Made by a program: the position numbers and the translations under genes | The notes under the pieces: generated by a model | Databases searched by the model: none | Told to the model about the DNA's origin: nothing | Seen by the model: only the letters and a program-made list of their open reading frames with translations | Shown: one piece after another, positions 24,591 to 33,501 of the stretch | Position numbering within the stretch: position 1 is the first letter of the stretch | How the letters are laid out: each line of letters opens with the position of its first letter | From: Armatimonadota bacterium | GTDB taxonomy: Bacteria > Armatimonadota > Fimbriimonadia > Fimbriimonadales > Fimbriimonadaceae | Direction: 5' to 3' | Length of the DNA stretch: 64,000 nucleotides | Assembly: GCA_022563855.1 (NCBI GenBank) | Contig: JADFMN010000004.1 | Span: 248,001 to 312,000 of the forward strand

Positions 24591-25820
24591 GTGCTGCTGG
24601 GGTTCGTCGTCTTGCTGCCTGAGGCCAGACCGCCGAACATCGTTCTGGTGATGGCGGACGATGTTGGAGTCGAGGCGTTCGGCTGCTACGGAGGGGAGAG
24701 CTACGATACGCCGCGCATCGACGCAATGGCGGCTGTCGGTGTGCGGTTCGAGAACTGTCACAGCCAACCGCTCTGCACACCGAGCCGCGTCAAGCTCATG
24801 ACCGGACTCTCGAACGCGCGCAACTACACCAAGTGGAGCATCCTGCCCCCCGGCGAGCGCACCTTCGCCCACATGCTCAAAGAGCGCGGATACGCGACCG
24901 CCGTAGTCGGGAAGTGGCAGCTCTACGGCGCGGTGCATTTAGGCGACGACGCTGGCACCGGCACACTCCCGAAGGACGCAGGTTTCGACAGCTACTGCCT
25001 CTGGCAGGTCGAACACCTTGGGTCGCGGTACTGGAACCCGCAGATCGACGTCGACGGAAGACTTCAAAAGCCAGGTGCAGACCTCTACGGCCCAGACGTG
25101 TTCCTCGATTACGCGATCCAGTTCATGCGTGAGAACCGGGACCGACCGTTCTTCATCTACTACCCGATGGTGTTGCCGCACGGCCCGTTCACGCCGACCC
25201 CGCTCAGCCAAGAGCGCGCAGCGCCCGACGGACCGCAGAACTTCGGCGATTTGGTGCGCTACGTCGACCGGCAGGTCGGGCGGCTTCAGAACGCGCTGCG
25301 AGAGCTCGACATCGACGACCGGACGGTCTTCATCTTTACAAGCGACAACGGCTCACACGTCAGCATCACCGCCAGGAGGAACGGCAAAGATGTGCAGGGG
25401 GCCAAGGGCGGGACGCTCGATACAGGAACGCACGTCCCGCTCATCGTCACCGGTCCCGGGGTCGCGCGCGCGACAGTCGTAGATGACCTGGTCGACTTCT
25501 CCGACTTCATGCCGACCCTCGTTGAAATCACTGGAATACCTTACAATCGTCTCACTGACGGCGTCAGCTTTTGGCCCCAGTCGCAGGGCGAGACAGGCAC
25601 CCCGCGCGAGTTCATCTACACCTACTACAACCCCCGCCCCGGTAAAGCACCCTTCCCTGAGCGCGACTGGGTCCGGACCGTGCGGTACAAACTCTACGGC
25701 GACGGCCGGCTCTACGACGTCTTCTCCGACCCGCTCGAGGAGAACGCAATCGAAAACGACAGAATGCGGGCGATGCTGCAACAAATGCTCGACAAGTCGC
25801 CCCGAAGAGAGCCTCGGTAG
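24591..25820 (+). CDS. Secreted sulfatase
   Basis: 409 residues. Signal peptide MLLGFVVLLPEA, then the type I sulfatase core. VLVMADDVGVEAFGCYGG supplies the metal-binding Asp pair, and CTPSR (62-66) is the motif in which Cys is converted to formylglycine. GKWQLYG and FTSDNGSH carry further active-site residues. It is shorter than many sulfatases but complete. It likely removes sulfate from a glycan or other ester outside the cytoplasm and needs a formylglycine-generating enzyme encoded elsewhere. Divergent from the oxidoreductase gene. The TauE-like exporter downstream could remove sulfite or an organosulfur product, but that link is only positional. Confidence 0.87.
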   Translation: MLLGFVVLLPEARPPNIVLVMADDVGVEAFGCYGGESYDTPRIDAMAAVGVRFENCHSQPLCTPSRVKLMTGLSNARNYTKWSILPPGERTFAHMLKERGYATAVVGKWQLYGAVHLGDDAGTGTLPKDAGFDSYCLWQVEHLGSRYWNPQIDVDGRLQKPGADLYGPDVFLDYAIQFMRENRDRPFFIYYPMVLPHGPFTPTPLSQERAAPDGPQNFGDLVRYVDRQVGRLQNALRELDIDDRTVFIFTSDNGSHVSITARRNGKDVQGAKGGTLDTGTHVPLIVTGPGVARATVVDDLVDFSDFMPTLVEITGIPYNRLTDGVSFWPQSQGETGTPREFIYTYYNPRPGKAPFPERDWVRTVRYKLYGDGRLYDVFSDPLEENAIENDRMRAMLQQMLDKSPRREPR

Positions 25821-25866
25821 TGTCGTCGTTCCTCCTCCGTACTACCGAGGCTTCAAAAATCGTCCT

Positions 25867-26064
25867 CGGACTAAGAGTCCGGGCTTCCGAATGCGATCCT
25901 TCGATCCGCTCAGGATGGAGAGTCCGCGCTCCGATTTGTCGTTCCGGAGTGCGGTGGCTTGCCGCCGCTCGTCTGCGAGGGGCTTGCCCCGGCTAATTGG
26001 CTGATGCGACCGGAGTCGTCCTCGGACTAAGAGTCCGGGGTCCTGGATGCGGACTAAGAGTCCG
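25867..26064. repeat. Cluster of CGGACTAAGAGTCCG palindromes with module D copy 4
   Basis: The palindrome CGGACT AAG AGTCCG occurs three times (25867-25881, 26023-26037, 26050-26064) and a truncated form lies near 25918. Between them is a GGAGTGCG hairpin (25946-25970) of the module D type and a GGGGCTTGCCCC stem. A TTCGG-type tract (CCGAACTCCCGAACTCCCG) follows at about 26069. This fills the space between the sulfatase and the exporter gene. Confidence 0.6.
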
Positions 26065-26946
26065 CGCTCCGAACTCCCGAACTCCCGAACCGTTCCGCCA
26101 GCTTTCAGTCTCTCTTGCAGTACAACCCCCCGCAAGGAACAGAATACAGCTATCGAAACCCTCGGATACATCGCCTCAGCGCTCATCGGACTCAGCCTCG
26201 GGCTGATCGGCGGCGGCGGCTCGACCCTCACCGTGCCGGTACTGGTCTACTTGTTCAGCATCCCAGCGACACAGGCGACCGGCTACTCCCTGTTCGTCGT
26301 CGGCGTGACTTCGGTGGTCGGAGCGTACTTCGCCGCTCGGCGCGGCCATGTCGAGATCCGCACTGGAGCGCTGTTCGCGCTTCCCGCTCTTGTCAGCGTG
26401 TACCTGGTGAGGCGACTGGTCGTACCCGCGCTTCCGGACACCCTGTTCAGCATTGGTGCGACCGGGGTCACGAGGGACGCCGCAATCCTCGTCCTGTTCG
26501 GCACCCTGATGCTGTTCGCGGCGGTCGCGATGATCCGGCCCAGGATGACCGAGTCGGAAAAGGAGAACGGCCACGCGTGGAAGCTGGCGGTCAAGGGAGC
26601 GCTCATCGGCCTGATCACGGGGTTGGTCGGCGCGGGAGGCGGCTTCCTCATCGTCCCCGCTCTCGTCTTCTTCGCGAAGCTGCCGATGAAGACCGCAGTC
26701 GGCACGTCGCTCTCGATCATCGCGCTGAACTCGCTCGTCGGTTTCGTCGGCGAGGTTCAGGCTACGAACGACATCGCCTGGGCGCTGCTTGGAACGGTGA
26801 CGACTATCGCAGTTGCTGGCATCGTCGTTGGCGGGATGATCGGAAAGAAGATATCAGGCGCGAAGCTCAAGCCAGCGTTCGGATGGTTCGTCCTCACGAT
26901 GGGCGTATTCCTGGTCGGTAACACTTTGTTGGCTGCGCCCAAGTAA
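26047..26946 (+). CDS. Sulfite exporter TauE/SafE family membrane protein
   Basis: The body (from about 26155) is a normal TauE/SafE protein of about 264 residues. It has two homologous halves, SLGLIGGGGSTLTVPVLVY and GLVGAGGGFLIVPALVFF, and seven or eight membrane helices. The family moves sulfite, sulfoacetate and other organic anions. The start is unclear. The only canonical in-frame start is ATG 26047, which lies inside the repeat cluster and would add about 36 residues of repeat-derived text (RTKSPRSELPNSRTV). ATC at 26152, preceded by AAGGAA, is the alternative and would give a normal length. Confidence 0.8.
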   Translation: MRTKSPRSELPNSRTVPPAFSLSCSTTPRKEQNTAIETLGYIASALIGLSLGLIGGGGSTLTVPVLVYLFSIPATQATGYSLFVVGVTSVVGAYFAARRGHVEIRTGALFALPALVSVYLVRRLVVPALPDTLFSIGATGVTRDAAILVLFGTLMLFAAVAMIRPRMTESEKENGHAWKLAVKGALIGLITGLVGAGGGFLIVPALVFFAKLPMKTAVGTSLSIIALNSLVGFVGEVQATNDIAWALLGTVTTIAVAGIVVGGMIGKKISGAKLKPAFGWFVLTMGVFLVGNTLLAAPK

Positions 26947-26958
26947 ACTCAAGTCTCA

Positions 26959-28908
26959 ATGCTAGGGCTGATCGCCATTGGTCTCACAGCGAGCGTAGCG
27001 GTTTATCACGTCTCGCCCGACGGCGACGACAGCGCCTCGGGGTCGAGCAACGCGCCGGTCGCAACGATCTCCCAGGGTGTCCGGCTCGCTGGCCCCGGCG
27101 ACATCGTGGTGGTCCACGAGGGCGAGTACCGAATCACCGAGCCGATCTTGATCGGCAAGGACAAGGCGCGCCTGTTGCTCAAAGCTCGCGGCAGGGTCGT
27201 CCTGCGCGGTGGCTTGGAGATACCGAAGTCCAAGATCAAATCCCTGGACATCGATATCGAGCGCCGCCTGACAAAGGCCGCGTCCCAAAACGTCTTACAG
27301 GTCGACCTCAGGGAGATCGGCATCGCTGCCATCGATCCGCTGATCGCACGAGGGATGAACCACCGAGAAGCGATGGCGCCGGTCGAGTTGTTCGTCGGCG
27401 ACGAGGCCCAAACGCTCGCTCGCTGGCCGAACGAAGGGTTCGTCCGCACCGGCAAAGTGACCGACAAAGGCGCGGTGCCAAGATTCGGCGACTACAGTGG
27501 CAAAAAAGCGGTGTTCGAGTTTCCGCAAGAGCGGATTGAGAGCTGGCAGACCCTCGAAGACGTATGGGCGTTCGGCTACTGGATGTGGGACTGGGCCGAC
27601 GAGAGCATCCCAGTCGAGTCGTATCGCGATGGCAAGCTCACGCTCGGCGGGCCGCATTTTTACGGCGTCAGGGAGAACCGTCCGATCTACTTCGAGAACG
27701 TGCTCGAAGAGCTCGACAGCCCCGGCGAGTACTACATCGACCGCGAGCGCATGCGGCTTTTCTTCTGGCCGTCGACAAGCGGCACGGCGCACTTATCGCT
27801 GAACAAGAAGCCGATGCTGCTCATCGTCGAGGCCGAAGAGGTGACGGTCGAAGGTCTGCGGTTTGTGACGAGCCGCCAGTTTACGGTCGATATCACCGGC
27901 GGCCGCGACGTCGTTCTGCGAAACTGCGTGTTTCGAAACCTTGGCCGGTACGCGGTGAAGATCAGTAGTGGCACCGGGCACCGCGTCGAGCGGTGCCGTT
28001 TCTCAGATCTCGGCGAGGGCGGCGTGATACTCAACGGCGGCGACCGCGACAGACTTTCACCGGCTAGCCACGAGGTCATCGACTGTGTGTTCGAGAACTT
28101 CTCGCGCCGCGCTCGCACATACCGGCCGGGGGTGCTCGTCGGCGGCGTCGGGATGCGCGTCGCGAGGTGCGAGTTCAAGGACGCGCCACACTCGGCGATC
28201 ATCTTCAGCGGCAACGACCACACGTTCGAGCGCAACTACTTCCACGACATCCTCACCCACACCGGCGACGGTGGCGCGGTCCTTGGCGACCGCGATTGGA
28301 GTGAGCGCGGTACGGTGATTCGCGAAAACCTGTTCCACCGCCTGCACGGCGAGCACATCTACGAGAACGGCGTGTACCTGGACGACCTGATCTCCGGGAT
28401 CAAAGTGCTGGACAACGTGTTTCTCGACTGCTTCTGGGGGCTGATGATCGGCGGCGGGCGCGACAACGTCGTTACAGGCAACCTCTTTGTCGACGTCCGA
28501 CTCTCGATGCACCTCGATGCGCGGGGCCTTGGCTGGAGGGCTGACAGCTTCGAAAGCTTGAAGAATTTGCTCAACCGCGTTCCGTATAAAAGCTTAGTCT
28601 GGCGACGCCGCTATCCGGGGATCGAAGATATCTTGGATGACGATCCCATGTCACCGAAAAGGAACACCGTGACCGACAACGTCTTGGTTCGGGCAGGGAG
28701 GGTCACCGATGACCTCGCGCCGCAGTTCAAGAGCGGGGGCACGATCGAGCGCAACGTCTCATCGGACTCGAAAGCGGTATTCACGGTGACGAACGGGGTT
28801 CTAACAATGGACCGAGAGGCCGCCGAACTCCTCGCAGCCATTCCGGGATTCAACTCCCCCAACGGCCGGAAATACGGCCCGACCTCGAACGTGCCCGGCC
28901 CCGACTAG
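26959..28908 (+). CDS. Secreted right-handed parallel beta-helix protein
   Basis: 649 residues. Signal peptide MLGLIAIGLTASVA, then a DUF1565/pectate-lyase-like opening (YHVSPDGDDSASGSSNAPVATISQGVRLAGPGDIV). A long series of beta-helix coils follows, for example VEGLRFVTSRQFTVDITGGRDVVLRNCVFRNL and HSAIIFSGNDHTFERNYFHDI. This fold is used by polysaccharide lyases and hydrolases. No catalytic residues can be assigned with confidence. It starts 12 bases after the exporter gene, and a TAAACT box 9 bases before its ATG overlaps that gene's stop codon. Its own stop shares CTAG with the convergent NnrS-like gene. Confidence 0.82.
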   Translation: MLGLIAIGLTASVAVYHVSPDGDDSASGSSNAPVATISQGVRLAGPGDIVVVHEGEYRITEPILIGKDKARLLLKARGRVVLRGGLEIPKSKIKSLDIDIERRLTKAASQNVLQVDLREIGIAAIDPLIARGMNHREAMAPVELFVGDEAQTLARWPNEGFVRTGKVTDKGAVPRFGDYSGKKAVFEFPQERIESWQTLEDVWAFGYWMWDWADESIPVESYRDGKLTLGGPHFYGVRENRPIYFENVLEELDSPGEYYIDRERMRLFFWPSTSGTAHLSLNKKPMLLIVEAEEVTVEGLRFVTSRQFTVDITGGRDVVLRNCVFRNLGRYAVKISSGTGHRVERCRFSDLGEGGVILNGGDRDRLSPASHEVIDCVFENFSRRARTYRPGVLVGGVGMRVARCEFKDAPHSAIIFSGNDHTFERNYFHDILTHTGDGGAVLGDRDWSERGTVIRENLFHRLHGEHIYENGVYLDDLISGIKVLDNVFLDCFWGLMIGGGRDNVVTGNLFVDVRLSMHLDARGLGWRADSFESLKNLLNRVPYKSLVWRRRYPGIEDILDDDPMSPKRNTVTDNVLVRAGRVTDDLAPQFKSGGTIERNVSSDSKAVFTVTNGVLTMDREAAELLAAIPGFNSPNGRKYGPTSNVPGPD

Positions 28909-30275
28909 GCCGGCGACGCCGCCTTGATCCTCGCGGTCCGCACCATGTGCGTGCCGACGTGTGCGCCCCAGATGGCCAGCGCAGTCAGCTCGACGAACCC
29001 GGTCACGCCCATCGGCAGGAAGGCCGTCTCCGTATAGTCGGTCATCACCTCGAGCCCGACGCGGAACACATTGCCGACGTTCAGGAGCCAGAAAACCGAC
29101 CACAATGGGCTCAGCCGCGACTCGATCAGCCCGTTCATCTGCGCCACGACGTAGGTGCCGACGCCGATGATCATCTGCGAAATGAACCCGACGGTCAGGA
29201 CGTGCCGAACAGCCCCCGTGTATGCGTGGGAGAACGGCTGCCCGGTCGCCTTGAGGTGCAACGGCTCCAGGATGAGCATGACGCCCGCCACGAGCAGCCA
29301 CACGAACGCCGCACGAATGAACTTGTGAGACCGCAGAGGCTTGGCGAGCCGCTCGAACATCCCGGTAGCGAGCACGAGCAGAACTGCCCCGACAGCCAGC
29401 AGAACACCCGAGACGTGGAATATCCAGCTAGCCGATGCCGCAAGGTTGCGCTCGATGAAATAGAGCCAGCCAACCATCTTGCCGAACAGCCCTGCGTTCC
29501 AAAGTACCAGCCCCGCTAGGCCCTGAGCACGGGAGGCCTCGCGCGCGCCGAAGCACGAGTGCATCTTGGACAGCGCGACGCCGAAGATCATCATCGTCAC
29601 GAAACCGAGGAACTGAGCATCGCGGTAAGGCGAGAACCACTTCGCGACGAACGCGACGTTCTGCGCGGGGTCGATTTGATGGGTGAGGGCGAAGACGAAC
29701 GGCTCGGCGAAGGCGATCAAGAGCAAGTAAGCCAGCGAGGCGAAGACGAACGCGGACTGCCACGTCAGGCCTTGGCCCGTCCGGTGGCGGTTCACGGTGA
29801 TGTTCCAAAGGAAGACCACGACGGCGAGCGCCTGTAGAACGCACGAGCCGATTCCAACCGGCATCCAGATGCTCCGGTCGACGTGCACGAGCGGCTCGGC
29901 GGCGAACCGCAGGCCGATCCCGACCGCCATCAGAATCAGCGACCCCCACGCCAGCCGGTGGAAAGACCGCACTCGCTCGACGGTCGGAGCGTGCTGCTGA
30001 AGCGAGAATCCGATGATGAAAAAGGCGACCCATCCGTACACCTGCGAGTTGGCGTGGGCGAGTACGTAGGGGGTCCAGGCGGAGGCTGTGTAGCTCCCCT
30101 GCAACGCGATTCCGAGCAACGCCACAGCGCCGAGCGCGCAGCCTGCTGTCAGCACGCTGACGACCCCCGCTAAGAAGAACGGACGGTAGATCTCGACGAC
30201 CGCCCGGTCCGTCGGCTTCTTGGGCTGAATCCTAGTCGGAACCAAGCGAAGGCTGCTGAGTTCCCGCTGTGCCAT
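28905..30275 (-). CDS. NnrS-like multi-helix membrane protein
   Basis: 456 residues with about 12 membrane helices. His-containing motifs resemble NnrS and the cytochrome oxidase-like superfamily: YVLAHANSQVYGWVAFFIIG in an early helix, HTGAVRH-like YTGAVRHVLTVGFISQMIIGVG late in the chain, and HVSGVLLAV between. NnrS is a heme- and copper-containing membrane protein linked to nitric oxide stress. The match is by pattern only, so a looser description as a heme-copper-like membrane protein is safer. It stands alone, convergent with the beta-helix gene. Confidence 0.6.
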   Translation of the reverse strand: MAQRELSSLRLVPTRIQPKKPTDRAVVEIYRPFFLAGVVSVLTAGCALGAVALLGIALQGSYTASAWTPYVLAHANSQVYGWVAFFIIGFSLQQHAPTVERVRSFHRLAWGSLILMAVGIGLRFAAEPLVHVDRSIWMPVGIGSCVLQALAVVVFLWNITVNRHRTGQGLTWQSAFVFASLAYLLLIAFAEPFVFALTHQIDPAQNVAFVAKWFSPYRDAQFLGFVTMMIFGVALSKMHSCFGAREASRAQGLAGLVLWNAGLFGKMVGWLYFIERNLAASASWIFHVSGVLLAVGAVLLVLATGMFERLAKPLRSHKFIRAAFVWLLVAGVMLILEPLHLKATGQPFSHAYTGAVRHVLTVGFISQMIIGVGTYVVAQMNGLIESRLSPLWSVFWLLNVGNVFRVGLEVMTDYTETAFLPMGVTGFVELTALAIWGAHVGTHMVRTARIKAASPA

Positions 30276-30400
30276 TGATCTTAAGGTGGACTCTTTTGTC
30301 AGGCTTGTTTATGACGCCCGTCATAGGCGCTGGCGGAACCACCATACGCCGGTCGTTGACGGGTCGAGCGGCGAGGGCGAAATATCGAGTCAAGTGCCAG

Positions 30401-30428
30401 CTAAGGTCGCCCAGGAGGACGACCCTCC
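30401..30428 (+). repeat. Intergenic repeat module A, copy 4
   Basis: CTAAGGTCGCCCAGGAGG followed by ACGACCCTCC. A short TTCGG-type tract (CGAACCTCCGAACTCCC) lies just after it at 30461-30477. It sits between the divergent NnrS-like and DUF885 genes (30276-30500). Confidence 0.6.
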
Positions 30429-30487
30429 AAGGGGAAGTCACGAGTCCCGGGTACAAGCGCGCGAACCTCCGAACTCCCTAACTCGGC

Positions 30488-30493
30488 TAAACT
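30488..30493 (+). promoter_or_regulatory. -10 hexamer TAAACT, predicted leaderless start
   Basis: GGCTAAACTCA, with TAAACT ending 7 bases before ATG 30501. The hexamer directly follows a repeat tract. Confidence 0.5.
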
Positions 30494-30500
30494 CAATCGC

Positions 30501-32219
30501 ATGATCTCGGCCCTACTCTTCGCCGTCGGAACAACCGGAGGGGATTTGGCCGCTCCTATCAAGGCCATGTCTAACGAATTAACACAACTCACAGCGCTTG
30601 AAAACGCGATGATCCCGATCGTGGAGCGGTTCTCGATGGACCGCGACGAGTTCGAGCGGCTCTACCTCACGACCCACTCTGCCGATCGATTCGCCGAGCT
30701 GAAGGTCTTTCTCGCAGAGCAGATGGACAGCCTTGGCACGGTGGACTTCGACGACCTCGGGGTCGAAGGGCGCGTCGATTGGTTGCTTCTGCGCAATCGT
30801 ATCGAGTACGAACTGCTCGATGCCGACATCGACCTTGAGCGCCTGAACGAGGCGTCGCCGTTGCTGCCGTTCCTGGACATGATAGTCGGCTTCATGGAGC
30901 GACTGCGCGCGATGGAGAACGTCGATTCCCGCAGCGTTGCCGGACAGCTCGCCGACGCTCTCGAAAAACTGAAGTCAGCGAAGGAGGACGAGATCGAAAT
31001 CTCGCCGTTCGTCGCTCTTCGGGCTGGGCGGATCGCCAACGATCTGAAGCGGTCGCTCAAGACGTGGTTCGAGTTCTACGACGGATATGATCCGGACTTC
31101 TCGTGGTGGGTGCGAAAGCCGTACGAGGAGTTTGACAACGAGCTAGAGGCCTGGATCAAGTACGTCAACGAGGAGCTGGGAGGCGTGAAGGAGGATGACG
31201 ACGAGGCGATCGTCGGCGATCCCGTCGGTCGAGAGGCACTCTTGGTCGATCTCAAGAAGGAGATGATCCCTTACACTCCCGAAGAGCTGGTCCGGCTCGC
31301 CGACAAGGAGCTGGCGTGGTGCAAGGCGGAGCTCAAAAAGGCCGCCACCGAGCTAGGGTTTGACGACCCGATGGCGGCGATGGAGTACGTCAAGACGCTC
31401 CACGTCGATCCCGGCGACCAGCCTGCGCTGATCCGCGACCTGGCGCTTGAGGCGATCGCGTATCTGGAGGACAACGACCTCATGACCATCCCCGAGCTTG
31501 CCAAGCAGAGCTGGCAGATGTCGATGATGTCGCCGCAGCGGCAGTTGCTCGCGCCGTTCTTCCTGGGCGGGCGCACGATCATCGTCTCGTACCCGACCGA
31601 CGCGATGACGCACGAGCAGAAGCTGATGAGCATGCGCGGGAACAACGAGCACTTCGCGCGCGCGACGGTGCACCACGAGCTGATCCCCGGCCACCACATG
31701 CAGCAGTACATGAACCGCCGGTTCAACACGCACCGCAGCGCGTTCGGAACGCCGTTCTGGACCGAAGGGTGGGCGCTATACTGGGAGATTCTGCTCTGGG
31801 ACCTTGGATTCCCGAAGACGCCGGAGAACAAGATTGGCATGCTCTTCTGGCGAACGCACCGCGCAGCCAGGATCAAGTTCTCGCTCGGCTTCCATCTGGG
31901 GCAGATGACGATCGAGGAGTGCGTCGAGCTCTTGGTGAACGTCGTCGGCCACGAGCAGAAGACCGCAGAAGCCGAGGTCCGCCGCTCGTTCGAGGGCAGC
32001 TACATGCCGCTGTACCAAGCGGCGTACCTGCTCGGCGGGTTGCAGATCAACTCGCTCCGCAACGACCTGGTAGAGAACGGCCCGCTGAGCTACAAGGAGT
32101 TCCACGACCGCATCATCCGCCTGAACCGCATGCCGATCGAGATGCTCCGCGCGATCCTGACCGACACTTTGTTGGAGAAGGAGTTCGAGACGAACTGGCG
32201 CTTCTACGGCAGCCCGTAG
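30501..32219 (+). CDS. DUF885 family zinc metallopeptidase-like protein
   Basis: 572 residues. A short hydrophobic N-terminus (MISALLFAVGTTGGDLAAP) may be a signal peptide. DUF885 is a gluzincin-like family. The zinc motif HHELIPGHHMQ (from residue 391) is followed by GTPFWTEGWALYWE, where the Glu is the third metal ligand. The amino half is helical and acidic. A peptidase acting on peptides in the periplasm is expected. Length is typical. It is followed by a short hairpin and a module E repeat. Confidence 0.85.
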   Translation: MISALLFAVGTTGGDLAAPIKAMSNELTQLTALENAMIPIVERFSMDRDEFERLYLTTHSADRFAELKVFLAEQMDSLGTVDFDDLGVEGRVDWLLLRNRIEYELLDADIDLERLNEASPLLPFLDMIVGFMERLRAMENVDSRSVAGQLADALEKLKSAKEDEIEISPFVALRAGRIANDLKRSLKTWFEFYDGYDPDFSWWVRKPYEEFDNELEAWIKYVNEELGGVKEDDDEAIVGDPVGREALLVDLKKEMIPYTPEELVRLADKELAWCKAELKKAATELGFDDPMAAMEYVKTLHVDPGDQPALIRDLALEAIAYLEDNDLMTIPELAKQSWQMSMMSPQRQLLAPFFLGGRTIIVSYPTDAMTHEQKLMSMRGNNEHFARATVHHELIPGHHMQQYMNRRFNTHRSAFGTPFWTEGWALYWEILLWDLGFPKTPENKIGMLFWRTHRAARIKFSLGFHLGQMTIEECVELLVNVVGHEQKTAEAEVRRSFEGSYMPLYQAAYLLGGLQINSLRNDLVENGPLSYKEFHDRIIRLNRMPIEMLRAILTDTLLEKEFETNWRFYGSP

Positions 32220-32222
32220 CTT

Positions 32223-32244
32223 CACACCTACGCTTTAAGGTGTG
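32223..32244 (+). terminator. Weak hairpin after DUF885 gene
   Basis: CACACCT (32223-32229) and AGGTGTG (32238-32244) pair around 8 bases, 3 bases behind the stop. It lacks a T-run. Confidence 0.4.
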
Positions 32245-32268
32245 GGAGGATTTGGCAGGCGGGTGCAC

Positions 32269-32303
32269 GGGTGTCACGGTCTGTTCCGAATCGTAGGCCG
32301 TGC
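32269..32303 (+). repeat. Intergenic repeat module E, copy 2
   Basis: GGTGTCACGGTCTGTTCCG followed by GTAGGCCGTGC, matching 43774-43809 at most positions. The remaining sequence to 32446 shows no convincing gene. Confidence 0.55.
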
Positions 32304-32446
32304 TTGCTCCAACTCCTCCCGGAGCCGACAATATGCTGCGTTATCGACCGCGTCGATCTCCCCCGGCATCTGGTCACCTGGAGACCAAGGCCTTCGCCCG
32401 AGCCAGAGTGGACCTATGGCCTCGCCCAGAGACGGAATCTGAGAAG

Positions 32447-32833
32447 CTACAGCGACTCAATCTGATCCGCTGTGCTCAAGCGTGCCAAGGTTCCCTGTTT
32501 GGCGCCAATGCCCCACTGTTGGATCTTTGGCCAATTCTTGATGATACGTGCCGCATCTGCGAATAATGTATCCTGCTTACCCGAGTAGCGAACGTAGAGC
32601 ACCCGTACACCATTGGCCATGAGCGCCTTATGCTCCGCGTCACGCCTTCGCTGATTGTGATCACGACTAATCACGATCCAATCATTCTTACCCGCTTCGG
32701 GAATCCAAACAGTATCTGGTGTATCCGTTGGGAAGCGATCCCTCAAAGCAATGACTTCGTGACCATGAACCAAGCCGGACAGAGCCCGGGCGATTCGGAA
32801 AGAGATATCGTTATCGAAGAAGAACGTCGCCAC
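32447..32833 (-). CDS. PIN-like toxin of a type II toxin-antitoxin pair
   Basis: 128 residues from GTG 32833. PIN-like fold (DUF5615/PIN-10 type) with conserved acidic residues FFFDNDIS at the start, DTPDTVWIPEAG in the middle and VISRDHNQRRRD after it, as expected for a metal-dependent RNase. GTG 32833 is preferred because the family begins at FFFDND. In-frame ATG codons further up (32872, 32878) would lie well inside the antitoxin gene. It overlaps the antitoxin gene by 23 bases. The gene pair is less GC-rich than its surroundings, consistent with horizontal acquisition. Confidence 0.7.
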   Translation of the reverse strand: MATFFFDNDISFRIARALSGLVHGHEVIALRDRFPTDTPDTVWIPEAGKNDWIVISRDHNQRRRDAEHKALMANGVRVLYVRYSGKQDTLFADAARIIKNWPKIQQWGIGAKQGTLARLSTADQIESL

Positions 32834-33488
32834 CTTTCTTGCGCTCCATGGAACGTTCGAATTCAGCGGCATCTTCAATAGCTGAGGTAGTCGTACCGTA
32901 CCACCAAGCGACAGCGCCCGCGTCTTCTTCAGCCATTAGTGCTTGTGCGAGGACGTACGTGTGAGCTCCAGAAATATCTTCTATGGGCTTTCCAAATGCT
33001 CTGTTTGGATGAAGTACGACTGCCCGATCACGACCCAATGGCCGCCATTCGGATGCAAGATCGCCGACGTGAACGAGTTGTCTGCCGATCTCTTCGAAGA
33101 ACGCGTGATGTTGTCCCGTTAGGGCGTGCTGCCAATTGCCACCCAGTTCAATTAGCATCCCCTTTCCATCAGTAGCAAATCTCTTAGTCGCCAGCGGATA
33201 TGAATCGCCCCACGCTTTACGGAACTTGCCAGCTGTAGCGCGAATTTCATCGAGCTTTACGCCCGCATCGCGAAAACCCCGCACGTACATCAGCTCAACG
33301 AGGTCGCCGAAAGTAAGTGCAGACTCCTCATCCCGTGCGATCACTGCTGCATATTCCTTGGTGCCGTACCTGAGCTCTTGGACGTAACCCTCTACCCACC
33401 GCGACAGAGTTCGTCGCGGTGTCTTGAGCAAGCGGGCCGTATCAACTAGTGAGTAAATGCCTACCCCGAGGGTTTCAGAGCTTGTCAT
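32811..33488 (-). CDS. DUF433-type antitoxin with N-terminal HTH
   Basis: 225 residues. The N-terminus (IYSLVDTARLLKTPRRTLSRWVEGY) is a MerR-like helix-turn-helix. The C-terminal part, HPNRAFGKPIEDISGAHTYVLAQALMAEEDAGAVAWWYG, matches the DUF433 antitoxin module (GxP core, short helices). The middle 100 residues are unassigned. It would neutralise the PIN-like toxin and repress the pair. At 225 residues it is much longer than the common DUF433 antitoxins of about 75. A TAAAAT box lies 7 bases before the ATG. Confidence 0.72.
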   Translation of the reverse strand: MTSSETLGVGIYSLVDTARLLKTPRRTLSRWVEGYVQELRYGTKEYAAVIARDEESALTFGDLVELMYVRGFRDAGVKLDEIRATAGKFRKAWGDSYPLATKRFATDGKGMLIELGGNWQHALTGQHHAFFEEIGRQLVHVGDLASEWRPLGRDRAVVLHPNRAFGKPIEDISGAHTYVLAQALMAEEDAGAVAWWYGTTTSAIEDAAEFERSMERKKGGDVLLR

Positions 33489-33495
33489 GCTCCTA

Positions 33496-33501
33496 ATTTT
33501 A
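33496..33501 (-). promoter_or_regulatory. -10 hexamer TAAAAT before antitoxin gene, predicted leaderless
   Basis: TAAAAT ends 7 bases before the ATG. AGGAG is also present but only one base from the ATG, too close for normal use. The gap 33502-33770 towards the next gene holds small stems but no gene I can support. Confidence 0.45.

Noticed and set aside
25867-26064. Integron or attachment site
   Set aside because: The repeated palindromes lack integrase genes and show no core-site pattern; they resemble the other intergenic hairpin modules.
32300-32566. Small plus-strand frame before the toxin gene
   Set aside because: Overlaps the toxin gene antisense and a repeat module; no ribosome site and Arg/Pro-rich text.
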